NCBI GenBank assembly: GCA_016235155.1
Contig: JACRLW010000086.1
Coordinates: 18,906-82,905 of the forward strand
Source of the DNA: Planctomycetota bacterium
Lineage (GTDB): Bacteria; Planctomycetota; UBA1135; UBA2386
Direction of reading: 5' to 3'
DNA: 64,000 nucleotides
Below, piece after piece: positions 15,776 through 24,232 of this stretch; position 1 is the stretch's first letter, and every line of letters starts with the position of its first letter. Under the pieces are notes generated by a model that did not search any database, was not told where the DNA came from, and saw nothing but the letters and a program-made list of their open reading frames with translations. Position numbers and translations under genes: made by a program.

Positions 15776-16903
15776 TCAGCCCTGCGTCGCGACGGCGCGG
15801 CGATACGCCGCGAGGTGTCCGAGTGCTGCGCTGCGCCAGGTCAGTTCGCTCGCACGACGGGGACCGTCGCGACGCAGGCGCGATGCCAGCGCGGGATCGT
15901 CGAGCACGCGCGCGATCGCCGCGGCAACGCCGTCGACGTCCAGCAACGCCATGCGCACCGCCGCTCTGCCGCAGAGTTCGGGCAGCGAGCTGACGTCGCT
16001 GATCACCACCGGCACGCCCGCCGCGAGCGCGTCGGCGACGCAAAAGCCGAAGCCCTCGTAGGCCGACGGCGACGCGAACACGGCGGCTCCGCGGTAGATC
16101 GCCGCGAGGTCGTCGTCGCCGACGACCCCGAGCCAGCGCGCGGTGTCGTCGCGTTCGATCTCGGCGAACGCGCGTTCGGCGAGCCAACCGCGGCGGCCGA
16201 CGAGGACGGCACGCAGGTCGGGATGGCGTGACCGCAGCGCGCGAACCGCGCGTACGACGAGGTCGACGTTCTTGCGGGCCTGGATCGTGCCGACGTGCAG
16301 GACGTAGCGCGCCGGCAGCGCCAGGCGTTCCCTCGCCGAACGAAGCGCGGCGTCGCTCGGCTCGCGCGCGGGCGCGATGCCGTGGAGCACCACCGCGAGC
16401 TTGTCGCGCGCATCGGGGTGCCAGCGCTCGACGTCGCGCGCCGTCGCCTGCGACGGCACGACGACGACCCGCGCGCGCCGCACCGCGTCCGCCGTCGCGT
16501 GCGTGAGGAAGCGGCGGGACCAGAAGCCGAAGGTCTCCGGCACGGCGCGGTAGGCGAGGTCGTGCACCGTCACCACGCCCGGCACGCGCAGGCGCAGCGG
16601 AAGGGCGTTCTTGGTGTCGTGGTAGACGTCCGGTGCGACGCGTGCGATCGCGCGCGGCAGCGCCCAGTGTTGCCAGCGCAGGCGATCGATCCCGCCGCGC
16701 ATCGGCACCTCGATCGCTTCGCAGTGCGCACCCATGAAGTCCTGCGGCCGATCGGTGAGCACCGTGACCCGCAGCGGGACTTCACCCGCCGCCGCGAGCT
16801 CCCCGAGCGCGCGCACGAGGTGGCGCCCATAGCTCGCGGGTCCTCCCGTGACGCCGGCGAGGACGCCGATCGCGACATGGAGTGGGCGCTGCGGATCGAC
16901 CAT
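15776..16903 (-). CDS. GT4-family glycosyltransferase
   Basis: A 375-residue two-domain GT-B enzyme. The N-terminal acceptor domain has GVTGGPASYGRHL (loop with Gly-rich turn) and HDLAYRAVPETFGFWSRRF; the C-terminal donor domain has LHVGTIQARKNVDLVVRA and the E-x7-E type segment SAYEGFGFCVADALAAGVPVV. It likely transfers a sugar from a nucleotide-sugar to an envelope glycan; the acceptor is unknown. It stands alone, divergent from the carbonic-anhydrase-like gene, with a terminator after it. Confidence 0.88.
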   Translation of the reverse strand: MVDPQRPLHVAIGVLAGVTGGPASYGRHLVRALGELAAAGEVPLRVTVLTDRPQDFMGAHCEAIEVPMRGGIDRLRWQHWALPRAIARVAPDVYHDTKNALPLRLRVPGVVTVHDLAYRAVPETFGFWSRRFLTHATADAVRRARVVVVPSQATARDVERWHPDARDKLAVVLHGIAPAREPSDAALRSARERLALPARYVLHVGTIQARKNVDLVVRAVRALRSRHPDLRAVLVGRRGWLAERAFAEIERDDTARWLGVVGDDDLAAIYRGAAVFASPSAYEGFGFCVADALAAGVPVVISDVSSLPELCGRAAVRMALLDVDGVAAAIARVLDDPALASRLRRDGPRRASELTWRSAALGHLAAYRRAVATQG

Positions 16904-16955
16904 CGTCGGGTGCAGAGTCGTAACTGGTCCCGCGCGCCGTTCCAGTCCGCCGGGC

Positions 16956-16961
16956 TATCCT
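16956..16961 (+). promoter_or_regulatory. TANNNT -10-like box before carbonic-anhydrase-like gene
   Basis: TATCCT with a 6-nt gap to the GTG at 16968. Confidence 0.45.
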
Positions 16962-16967
16962 TCCGCC

Positions 16968-17426
16968 GTGACGCAGACCGTCTACGAGAGCACCGTCGTC
17001 TACCTGCCGTCGCGCATCCGCGCGGCGGCGATCTACTGCTCGGATGGCCGCGTCGGCGAGCAGTTCGACGAGTTCCTCCAGAACGGGTTGAGCCTGCCGC
17101 GCTACGACCGCGTCGCGCTGCCCGGCGGACCGGCCTGCCTCGCGGGGCATCCGCAGGTCCACCTGGAAGAGAAGGGCGTCGTCGACGAGCTCGACTTCCT
17201 CGTCAAGGTGCACGGCCTCGAGCGCATCGTGCTCATCGCGCACGAGAACTGCGCCTTCTACACCGAGCGGCTCGACCTGAAGGACCGCCGCCTCGAACTC
17301 GTGCAGCGCGCCGACCTGGTGCGGGCCGCGGCCTACGCGCGTCGGGTCACCGGGCTCGACGTCGTGCAGGGCTACTTCGCGCGGATCGCCGGCGAGCGGA
17401 TCCGCTTCGAGTCCGTCGAGGTGTGA
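16968..17426 (+). CDS. beta-carbonic-anhydrase-like protein
   Basis: A 152-residue protein with the metal-ligand layout of beta carbonic anhydrases: C-x-D-x-R as YCSDGR (Cys24, Asp26, Arg28) and H-x-x-C as HENC (His92, Cys95). These enzymes hydrate CO2 with a Cys2-His zinc site. The loop that usually reads RNAGN is replaced here by LPGGPACL, and the protein is shorter than typical (about 200 residues), so activity is not certain; it may be a related zinc protein. GTG 16968 is favoured over upstream in-frame starts because a -10-like box ends 6 nt before it. Confidence 0.75.
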   Translation: MTQTVYESTVVYLPSRIRAAAIYCSDGRVGEQFDEFLQNGLSLPRYDRVALPGGPACLAGHPQVHLEEKGVVDELDFLVKVHGLERIVLIAHENCAFYTERLDLKDRRLELVQRADLVRAAAYARRVTGLDVVQGYFARIAGERIRFESVEV

Positions 17427-17435
17427 AGGGCGAGG

Positions 17436-18464
17436 TCACCGGGCGCGCTTGCGCGCCGCCTCGACCCAACCCGGCAGCAGGTCCTCGACGCGTCGTTCCT
17501 CCGCGGTCGCCTCGAAGGTCCAGTGCACGCGATGACGCAGCGCGGCGAGAGCGCAGGCCTCGACGTCGCCCCGCTCGACGACCGGCCGCGCGTCGAGCAA
17601 TGCGCGGACCTTCGCGCCGAGCACGATCGACTGTGCGGCGCGCGGGCTCGCGCCGAAGCGGAGGTTCGAGCGCGTGGCGTCGCCGGCCTCGGGATCCTGC
17701 GGATCGGTCGCACGGATCAGTTCCGCGACGAAGCGCAGCAGGTGCTCGCCGCACAGGATCCGGCGGGACGTCGCCTGGAGCTCGACCAGTTCGTCGGCGG
17801 AGAACACCGGCTCGACGTTCGCCTCCGCGGCGCCGGTCGTCGCCGCGACGACCGACGGGCGATCCACCGTGAGCTTGAACAGGAAGCGGTCGAGTTGCGC
17901 CTCGGGCAGCGGGAAGGTGCCTTCGAGTTCGATCGGGTTCTGCGTCGCGACGACGCAGAACGGCCGCGGCAGCGGGTGCGTCCGCTCGCCGACGGTCACG
18001 CTGCCTTCCTGCATCGCTTCCAGCAGCGCGGACTGGGTCTTGGGCGTCGCGCGGTTGATCTCGTCGGCGAGGACGAAGTTCGCGAACAGGGGGCCGGGCT
18101 GGAAGCGGAACCCGAGACCGCGCTCGTCCTGCTCGACGATCCGCGTGCCGGTGACGTCCGCCGGCATCAGGTCGGGCGTGAACTGGATCCGCGAGAAGCG
18201 CAGCCCCAACCCGGCCGCGAGCGCGTGTGCGAGCTTGGTCTTGCCGAGCCCGGGAAGGCCTTCGATCAGGACGTGCCCGCCCGCGAGCACGCCGATGACG
18301 AGTTCGCCGACCAGGGCGTCCTGACCGATCACGACGCGCCCGATGCGTTCGCGAAGCGTCGCGACCCGCGCGGCGAAACCGGTGACCTGTGCGGCGAGTG
18401 CCCTGCCGTCGTCCATCACACCTTCGCCCATCACGCCCTCGTCCGTCACACGCATCGCGCGCAC
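17436..18464 (-). CDS. MoxR-family AAA+ ATPase
   Basis: A 342-residue AAA+ ATPase of the MoxR type. It has IEGLPGLGKTKLA (Walker A), RIQFTPDLMPADVTGT (the MoxR signature), FVLADEINRATPKTQSALLEAM (Walker B and sensor region) and VVATQNPIELEGTFPLPEAQLDRFLFKL. Family members act as chaperones that help metal cofactor insertion or periplasmic protein maturation, usually with VWA-domain partners; none is next to this gene. The N-terminus (GVMDD, GVMGE, RVTDE) is coded by 15-bp tandem repeats, and starts inside that region are also possible. Confidence 0.92.
   Translation of the reverse strand: MRAMRVTDEGVMGEGVMDDGRALAAQVTGFAARVATLRERIGRVVIGQDALVGELVIGVLAGGHVLIEGLPGLGKTKLAHALAAGLGLRFSRIQFTPDLMPADVTGTRIVEQDERGLGFRFQPGPLFANFVLADEINRATPKTQSALLEAMQEGSVTVGERTHPLPRPFCVVATQNPIELEGTFPLPEAQLDRFLFKLTVDRPSVVAATTGAAEANVEPVFSADELVELQATSRRILCGEHLLRFVAELIRATDPQDPEAGDATRSNLRFGASPRAAQSIVLGAKVRALLDARPVVERGDVEACALAALRHRVHWTFEATAEERRVEDLLPGWVEAARKRAR
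18408..18452. repeat. three imperfect 15-bp tandem units in the moxR start region
   Basis: Units at 18408-18422, 18423-18437 and 18438-18452 share a TC(C)CATCAC-type core and code for five-residue repeats at the N-terminus. Confidence 0.6.
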
Positions 18465-18595
18465 TCCGTTCCGTGGGCGCGGACAGGTCGGGCAGGGCGA
18501 GAGACGTCGCGGGCGATGCGCGGCATCTGCGGGATGATAGCCCCGCGGGGTCGCGCGCTTGCGCGGCGAGGAACGCTCGCGTCCGATGCCCCGCG

Positions 18596-19687
18596 ATGTC
18601 GGTCCGCGCGCGCTGCGTCTCCATCTCGCTCGTCTTCGCGACGGCGTGCGCGGGTCCGCTGCCCGATCCCGCGGAGATGGCGGCGCGGTTGCCCGACGGC
18701 CGCGCGATCGATCCCGTCCGGCGCCTCCAGCTCGACACCGAGGTCGAGGCGGCGCGCACCCAGCTCGCGAAGGGGCGCCTGACGGAGGCCAGGTCGATCG
18801 CCGGACGCGTGCTCGAGTTCGACCCGCGCGACGGGCGGGCGATGGCGATCCGTGCGCACTGTCGTCTGGCGATCGCGCGGGAGAGCGACCCGCCCGCGCT
18901 CGACGAGTACCGCGCCGCGGAAGGCGAGCTGCGCCGGGCGAGCGCGCTCGCGCCGGATGATCCGTTCGTCGCCCTGCTCCACGCCGGCTTCTTGGTCGCC
19001 GACGGCCACCTCACCGCGGCGGCGGAACGCATCGAGCGCGCGCTGGTCGCGGCTCCGAACGACGTCGACCTGCTCGAACTCGGCGGCCGCGTGCGCTTCG
19101 ACCTCGGCGACGAGATCGCGGCGATCCCCCTGCTCTCGCGTCGCGTCGCGCTGACCACGGGTGACGCGGCGAGCGTGTGGCGGCTCGCCCAGTGCCATGC
19201 ACGGCTCGCTTCGTCCGCGACCGACGGCGTCGAACGGGCGCGTCGGGCCGAAGCGGCACGCGATGCATTCCGTCTCCATGCCGCGCTCGCGCCGGACGAC
19301 GTCGAGTCGCTGCTCGGTGAAGCCTGGGCGGCGTTGCTCCTTCTCGGCGAGCGCGTCGACTCGACGGCGATCGAGCCGGTGCTCGCGCTCTATGACCGCG
19401 CCGCGCGCCTCGACCCCGCGTCGCCCGCGCCGTCATTCGGGCGGGGCATCGCGTTGGCGCGCGCGGGCCGCGACGACGAGGCGCGCGCCGCGTGGCGCGA
19501 AGCGCTCGGTCTGGACTCACGTCACCTACCGTCGCTGTTCGAGCTCGCCGCGAGCCTGTCGGCCGCGGGCGACGCGGGCGCCGCGCGACCGCTGCTGCGC
19601 CGCGCGCTCGAACTCGGGCCGACGGACGACGAGCGTCGCCGGATCGAGGACTGGTTGCGCGAACACGGCGGCGCGGAGTCGTCGTGA
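18596..19687 (+). CDS. TPR-repeat lipoprotein
   Basis: A 363-residue exported protein. A short signal ends in a lipobox-like ATACAG with Cys18 as the likely lipidated residue. The rest is a run of helical repeats in TPR style (for example ALDEYRAAEGELRRASALAPDDPFVALLHAGFL and GDAGAARPLLRRALELGPTDDERR), about seven units. TPRs mediate protein contacts; no catalytic motif is present. The stop overlaps the start of the TSUP permease (GTGA), so the two are translated together. Confidence 0.82.
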   Translation: MSVRARCVSISLVFATACAGPLPDPAEMAARLPDGRAIDPVRRLQLDTEVEAARTQLAKGRLTEARSIAGRVLEFDPRDGRAMAIRAHCRLAIARESDPPALDEYRAAEGELRRASALAPDDPFVALLHAGFLVADGHLTAAAERIERALVAAPNDVDLLELGGRVRFDLGDEIAAIPLLSRRVALTTGDAASVWRLAQCHARLASSATDGVERARRAEAARDAFRLHAALAPDDVESLLGEAWAALLLLGERVDSTAIEPVLALYDRAARLDPASPAPSFGRGIALARAGRDDEARAAWREALGLDSRHLPSLFELAASLSAAGDAGAARPLLRRALELGPTDDERRRIEDWLREHGGAESS

Positions 19688-20439
19688 GCGGCGACGTCGC
19701 CCTGCTCGCGGTCCTCTTCTTCGGAGCGGCGACCCTCTACAGCTCCGTCGGTCATGCCGGCGCGTCGGGCTACCTCGCCGCGATGGCGCTGATCGGCATG
19801 GCGCCGGACGCGATGCGACCGACGGCGCTCGTGCTCAACATCCTGGTTGCGAGCCTCGCGACGCAGCGCTTCGCGCGCGCCGGACACTTCGCATGGCCGG
19901 TGTTCCTGCCGTTGGTCGCCGGCTCCGTTCCGCTCGCGTTCGTCGGCGGAGCGCTGGTCTTGCCGGGGCGCGTCTACAAGGTCGCCGTCGGCGTGATGCT
20001 CCTGCTCGGCGCGGTGCAGCTCTGGCGGACGGCGCGACGCGCGAACGGCGCCGGCACGGACGGCACGACGCAGCGCGTTCCCGTCGCCGCCGCGGTCGCG
20101 TGCGGCGCGGTGATCGGACTGCTCGCGGGACTCACCGGCACCGGCGGCGGCATCTTCCTCTCGCCGATCCTGCTCGCTCTCGGCTGGTGCGACATGCGCA
20201 AGACGGCGGGAGTCTCGGCAGCGTTCATCCTCGCCAACTCGATCGCGGGGCTGCTCGGCACCGGCGTTCATCTCGAAGCCCTGCCCGAGGCGACGTCGTT
20301 GGCGGTCTGGGCGCTCGCGGTCGGCGCCGGCGGCGTGCTCGGCAGCAACCTCGGCAGCAAGCGACTCGGTGTTCACGTCCTGCGCCGCCTGCTCGCCGTC
20401 GTGCTGGTCGTCGCGGCGAGCAAGCTGATCCTCACCTGA
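19684..20439 (+). CDS. TSUP-family (TauE/SafE) membrane permease
   Basis: A 251-residue integral membrane protein with about eight hydrophobic segments. It has the family repeat in two halves: ATLYSSVGHAGASGYLAAMALIG near the N-terminus and GLLAGLTGTGGGIFLSPILLALGW in the middle, plus KTAGVSAAFILANSIAGLLG. TSUP proteins export small sulfur or carbon anions such as sulfite or sulfoacetate. Substrate unknown. GTG 19684 overlaps the stop of the TPR gene, and its own last 8 bp overlap the convergent uxaE end. Confidence 0.88.
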   Translation: MSGDVALLAVLFFGAATLYSSVGHAGASGYLAAMALIGMAPDAMRPTALVLNILVASLATQRFARAGHFAWPVFLPLVAGSVPLAFVGGALVLPGRVYKVAVGVMLLLGAVQLWRTARRANGAGTDGTTQRVPVAAAVACGAVIGLLAGLTGTGGGIFLSPILLALGWCDMRKTAGVSAAFILANSIAGLLGTGVHLEALPEATSLAVWALAVGAGGVLGSNLGSKRLGVHVLRRLLAVVLVVAASKLILT

Positions 20440-21685
20440 GCGCGCCGAACAGCGGCCGCAGGTGCCGCTCGAGGAGGTTGTGCGTCACGTTGCGCGCGAC
20501 GTCCGCGCGGTGGGAGCGCAGCGCGTCGTGGAAGCGCTGGCCCATCTCGGCGGCGAGCTTGAACGAGACGTGGAGCAGTTGGCGCAGGCCGCGGTCGTAG
20601 TCGGGACAGCGGGAGTCGTGGCGCAAGGCGCGGGCGAAGCGCGGGCCGTCCCAGCGCGCGACCGTCTCGTTCGACGGCAGGCGCGCGCGATCGATCGCAA
20701 CGACCGTCGCGTAGGGTGCGCAGAGTTCGTCGATGCGCGCGAGCGCGTCGCACCACAGGTCGCGGCAGATCGCGAGCCCGTCGCCGCCGGCTTCCGCGAG
20801 TCCGATCAGCTCCTCGAGCCAGGTCGTGCCCGCCGTCTTCACGTGGACGCCCGCGCTCGTGCGCGCGAGCACGGCTTGGATGCGCGGATACAGCGCGAAC
20901 TTGTCGCTGCCGCTGTGCACGCTGAGCTTGAGCGTGCGCGGCAGACCGAGGACGCGCGAGGCGTGCTGCACGATGCGGGTGTCCGCTTCGAACTCGGCCT
21001 CGAAGCGTGATGGGTCGCCGGCGTAGTCGACGCCCTTGTGGAACGCGCCTGAGAAGCGCGGCGCGATCGTCTGCACGCGCACGCCTTCCTCGGCGAGCCC
21101 GCGCAGGACGAACCACAGTTCGATCGGCGTCTGCGGCGCGTCGGTCTCGTCCATCGAGACCTCGGCGACGAAGCCGTTCTCCCCCTTGTGGGCCGCGATG
21201 CAGCGGAAGACGCGGCCGGCCTCGCGCACCGCGGCGAGCGACTTGCGCGCGGAGCGCAGCGCGGCGTCGCGATCGGCGCGCAACGGTTCGGGCAGGCCCG
21301 GCACCCGCAACCCCCCGCCTTGCTCCGCGTGGCGTTCGGCGAAGGACTGCGCGTCGGCGTCGCTCACCTCCCGACCGATCGCATCGGCGACGTCGATCGT
21401 GAAGAAGTCGCTGCTCGCGAGGAACGGTTCGACGGTAGCGAGTCCGACGTGGTCGGCATCGACGAAGCGACCGTGCGGCCACCGCAGTGCGGCGACCGCG
21501 GCGTCCGCCTCGGCGCGTACCGCAGCCGGGTGCGTGCCGCAGAGCCGGTGCTCGCGGTTCGACTTGTTCCAGACTGGCGTGACGACGACGCCGTCCTGGG
21601 CGAGCGCGACGAACGCCGCGAGTTGCGCCTCGCCTTCCTGCCCGAAGCGGTCACCGATGCCGAAGCTCAGGCGGGGGAGTTCCAT
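20432..21685 (-). CDS. uxaE: D-tagaturonate epimerase (UxaE family)
   Basis: Interconverts D-tagaturonate and D-fructuronate in hexuronate degradation. The 417-residue protein matches my recollection of UxaE, with SFGIGDRFGQEGEAQLAA at the start, HRLCGTHPAAVRAEADAAVA, HVGLATVEPFLASSDFFTIDVADAIG, SMDETDAPQTPIELWFVLRG and KLSVHSGSDKFALYP. It follows the zinc dehydrogenase with a 1-bp gap, so the two form an operon for one pathway. It overlaps the convergent TSUP gene by 8 bp. Confidence 0.8.
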   Translation of the reverse strand: MELPRLSFGIGDRFGQEGEAQLAAFVALAQDGVVVTPVWNKSNREHRLCGTHPAAVRAEADAAVAALRWPHGRFVDADHVGLATVEPFLASSDFFTIDVADAIGREVSDADAQSFAERHAEQGGGLRVPGLPEPLRADRDAALRSARKSLAAVREAGRVFRCIAAHKGENGFVAEVSMDETDAPQTPIELWFVLRGLAEEGVRVQTIAPRFSGAFHKGVDYAGDPSRFEAEFEADTRIVQHASRVLGLPRTLKLSVHSGSDKFALYPRIQAVLARTSAGVHVKTAGTTWLEELIGLAEAGGDGLAICRDLWCDALARIDELCAPYATVVAIDRARLPSNETVARWDGPRFARALRHDSRCPDYDRGLRQLLHVSFKLAAEMGQRFHDALRSHRADVARNVTHNLLERHLRPLFGALR

Positions 21686-21686
21686 G

Positions 21687-22733
21687 TCAGCGAGCGAAGT
21701 CGACGTGGATCTTGCAGAACTCGCCGGGTGCCTTTGCCCAAGCGGCGAGCGCGTCGCCCGCCGCGTCGAAGCCGACCGTCGCGCTCACCAGGCGTTCGAC
21801 GGGCAGCGCCGGATCGGCGAGCGCATCGGCGACCGCGGCGAGGTCGGCGGGCTCCGCGTTGCGACAGCCGAGGACGTCGAGCTCCTTCTGGACGATGAGC
21901 TTCGTGGTCAACGGCACGTCGTCCTTGCAGTAGCCGATGCAACCGACGCGGCCGGTGAACGCGACGCAGTCGAGCGCCAACCGATAGGTCTCGGGTCGGC
22001 CGACGGCTTCGATCACGACGTCGGGTCCTTCGCCGCCGTTCAGCGATCGCGCGTGCGCGCGCACCGTGTCGTCGTCGGTCGCGACGAGTGCGTCGGCGGC
22101 GCCGAGCGCTTGCGCGTGTGCGAGCTTGCCCGGATCGACGTCGACCGCGACGACATGGGCCCCGCGTCGCGCGGCGCCGAGCACGGCGCCGAGTCCGACG
22201 GCGCCGCAGCCGAGGATCAGCACGATGTCGCCCGTCGCCACCGCAGTCCGTCGCGTCGCGTGCCCGCCGACCGAGAGCGGCTCGACCATCGCGAGGCGCA
22301 ACTCGCTCAGGCCCGGCGCCTCGAGCAGCTTGTCGTGGGGCACGATCAGGGTCGGGCGAAGGGCGCCGTCGCGCTGCACGCCGAGGGTCTGGTTGTTCCG
22401 GCACGCGTTCGGGCGTCCGCGCCGGCACGACGCGCACGTGCCGCACGACGAGTACGGGTTCACCGTCACCGCGGCACCGCGTCGCCAGCGCGCCGGAACG
22501 CCGTCGCCGATCGCCTCGATCTCGGCCGCGATCTCGTGGCCGGGAATGCGCGGATACGCGACGAGCGGATTGGCGCCGCGAAACGTCGCGAGATCCGAGC
22601 CGCAATAGCCGACGCGGCGGATGCGCAAGCGCACCTCGCCCGGGCCCGGTTCGCCGGACTCGAGCACGTCGCCACGTTCCATCGAACCCGGCGCGACGAC
22701 GCGCCAGCACGGAAGCTTCGAAGGGGAGGACAC
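21687..22733 (-). CDS. zinc-dependent alcohol dehydrogenase (L-galactonate/L-gulonate 5-dehydrogenase-like)
   Basis: A 348-residue medium-chain dehydrogenase. Catalytic zinc ligands lie in RRVGYCGSDLATF and PRIPGHEIAAEIE; the structural zinc site is the four-cysteine lobe (SSCGTCASCRRGRPNAC); the NAD(P) site is LILGCGAVGLGAV. The segment KELDVLGCRNA resembles sugar-acid dehydrogenases. With uxaE directly downstream, oxidation of an aldonate such as L-galactonate to tagaturonate is the best guess, by analogy and not proof. The GTG at 22733 is preferred because of a -10-like box. Confidence 0.8.
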   Translation of the reverse strand: MSSPSKLPCWRVVAPGSMERGDVLESGEPGPGEVRLRIRRVGYCGSDLATFRGANPLVAYPRIPGHEIAAEIEAIGDGVPARWRRGAAVTVNPYSSCGTCASCRRGRPNACRNNQTLGVQRDGALRPTLIVPHDKLLEAPGLSELRLAMVEPLSVGGHATRRTAVATGDIVLILGCGAVGLGAVLGAARRGAHVVAVDVDPGKLAHAQALGAADALVATDDDTVRAHARSLNGGEGPDVVIEAVGRPETYRLALDCVAFTGRVGCIGYCKDDVPLTTKLIVQKELDVLGCRNAEPADLAAVADALADPALPVERLVSATVGFDAAGDALAAWAKAPGEFCKIHVDFAR

Positions 22734-22743
22734 AGCGCGGCGC

Positions 22744-22749
22744 ACGATA
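22744..22749 (-). promoter_or_regulatory. TANNNT -10-like box before the zinc dehydrogenase
   Basis: TATCGT on the minus strand with a 10-nt gap to the GTG at 22733. Confidence 0.4.
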
Positions 22750-22811
22750 GCCCGACAGCTCGCGACGAAATCCTGGCCGTCCTTCCGGATTGCTCCCACG
22801 ATCCCGCAGCA

Positions 22812-24215
22812 ATGGCCCGCCGACGCGTCCTCCTCATCGGGCTCGATGCCGCCGACCTCGCCGTGATGCGCGCGCATCTCGCGCGTTTGCCGCGACTGCG
22901 TGCACTCTTCCAGTCCAGTCCGCCGCGCACGCTGCGTTCACCGGGAGACGTGCTGAGTTCCGCGGTCTGGCCGAGCTTCGCGTCGGGCACGGGGCCGGGG
23001 GTGCACGGCGTGTACTACCCCTTGCAGTGGGATCACGGCGGCAAGCGTCTGCGCCGCGTCGACGCCGACTGGCTCGCCTTCGAACCGTTCTGGTATCCGC
23101 TCGCGCGCGAGGGCGTGCGCGTCACCACGCTCGATGTGCCGTTCAGCCTGCCGAGCCGGATGCCTGCCGGGGTGGAAGTCGTGAACTGGGGCTCGCAGGA
23201 GTGCCTGGGTCCCTTCGCGTCGAATCGGCCCGAGCTCGCGCGCGAGATCCTGCGACGCTTCGGCAAGCATCCGATGGGGCAGGACGTGCCGGTCGAGTCG
23301 CCGCCCGCGCGCCTCGAAGCGATCCGCACGCGCCTGGTCGCCGGTGCGGCGCAGAAGGCCGAACTCGCGCGCTGGCTCCTGGAGTCGACGGACCCCGAGC
23401 TGTTCGTCGTCGTGTTCGCCGAGCTGCATCGCGGCGGTCACGTGTTGTGGCGAGGGAGCGGCGACGACCCCGGTCCGGCCCTGCTCGACGTGTACGCGGC
23501 GATCGACGCGGCACTCGGTCGCCTGCTCGACTCACCCGCGGCTGCGGACGCCGAGGTCGTGCTGTTCTCGACGCACGGCACCGGTGCCAATCTCACGCAG
23601 GAGCACTTCATGCTGCCGGTGCTCGAGCGTTTCCACGCGACGCGCCGCGGCGAGGGGCCGGCGTCGGGCGAACCGAAGCCGAAGAAGGCGAGTCCGATGC
23701 GCTGGTTGCGCGCGGCGATCCCGGGACAGGTGCAGTACCTGCTCGCGAAGGCGTTGCCCGCCGGCGTCCGCGACTTCGTCGTGCAGCGCGCGTTGCTCGG
23801 CGGCGTCGACTGGGACAAGGACGTCGCCTTCGCCCTGCCGATGAGCGGCGAGGGCTACCTGCGCGTGCTCGACCCGAGCGGTGTCGACGCGTTGCGCGCG
23901 TGCCTCCTCGAGTTGCGCGACGCCGCGACCGACCGGCCGCTCGTGCGCGAGGTCGTGACGCCGCCGTCGCGGTACCCGGGTCCTCGCGCCGATCGGCTGC
24001 CGGATCTGGTCGTCTTGTGGGCGAAGGAAGCGCCGGCGACAGCGATCCGCTCGGAGCGATTGGGACGCATCGAGGCGCGGCTCACCACCGGTCGCACGGG
24101 CGAACATCGCGGCGACGGGTTCGTCTGCGTCCGCGGTGCAGGCGCGGCGACGGCACCCGACGACGTGACCGGTCTCGCGTCGTTCACGCGGGAACTGCTC
24201 GGCAGCCGATCCTGA
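22812..24215 (+). CDS. alkaline phosphatase-superfamily phosphodiesterase-like protein
   Basis: A 467-residue protein of the type I phosphodiesterase/nucleotide pyrophosphatase superfamily. It begins RRRVLLIGLDAADLAVM (metal-binding Asp), with SSAVWPSFASGTGPGVHGVYYP (nucleophile region, normally Thr/Ser), later ELFVVVFAELHRGGHVLW and FSTHGTGANLTQEHFMLPVL where metal ligands lie. No signal peptide is seen, so it may act in the cytoplasm. The GMC oxidoreductase follows 17 bp downstream. Substrate unknown. Confidence 0.78.
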   Translation: MARRRVLLIGLDAADLAVMRAHLARLPRLRALFQSSPPRTLRSPGDVLSSAVWPSFASGTGPGVHGVYYPLQWDHGGKRLRRVDADWLAFEPFWYPLAREGVRVTTLDVPFSLPSRMPAGVEVVNWGSQECLGPFASNRPELAREILRRFGKHPMGQDVPVESPPARLEAIRTRLVAGAAQKAELARWLLESTDPELFVVVFAELHRGGHVLWRGSGDDPGPALLDVYAAIDAALGRLLDSPAAADAEVVLFSTHGTGANLTQEHFMLPVLERFHATRRGEGPASGEPKPKKASPMRWLRAAIPGQVQYLLAKALPAGVRDFVVQRALLGGVDWDKDVAFALPMSGEGYLRVLDPSGVDALRACLLELRDAATDRPLVREVVTPPSRYPGPRADRLPDLVVLWAKEAPATAIRSERLGRIEARLTTGRTGEHRGDGFVCVRGAGAATAPDDVTGLASFTRELLGSRS

Positions 24216-24232
24216 ACCGAGAGATCGCACGC

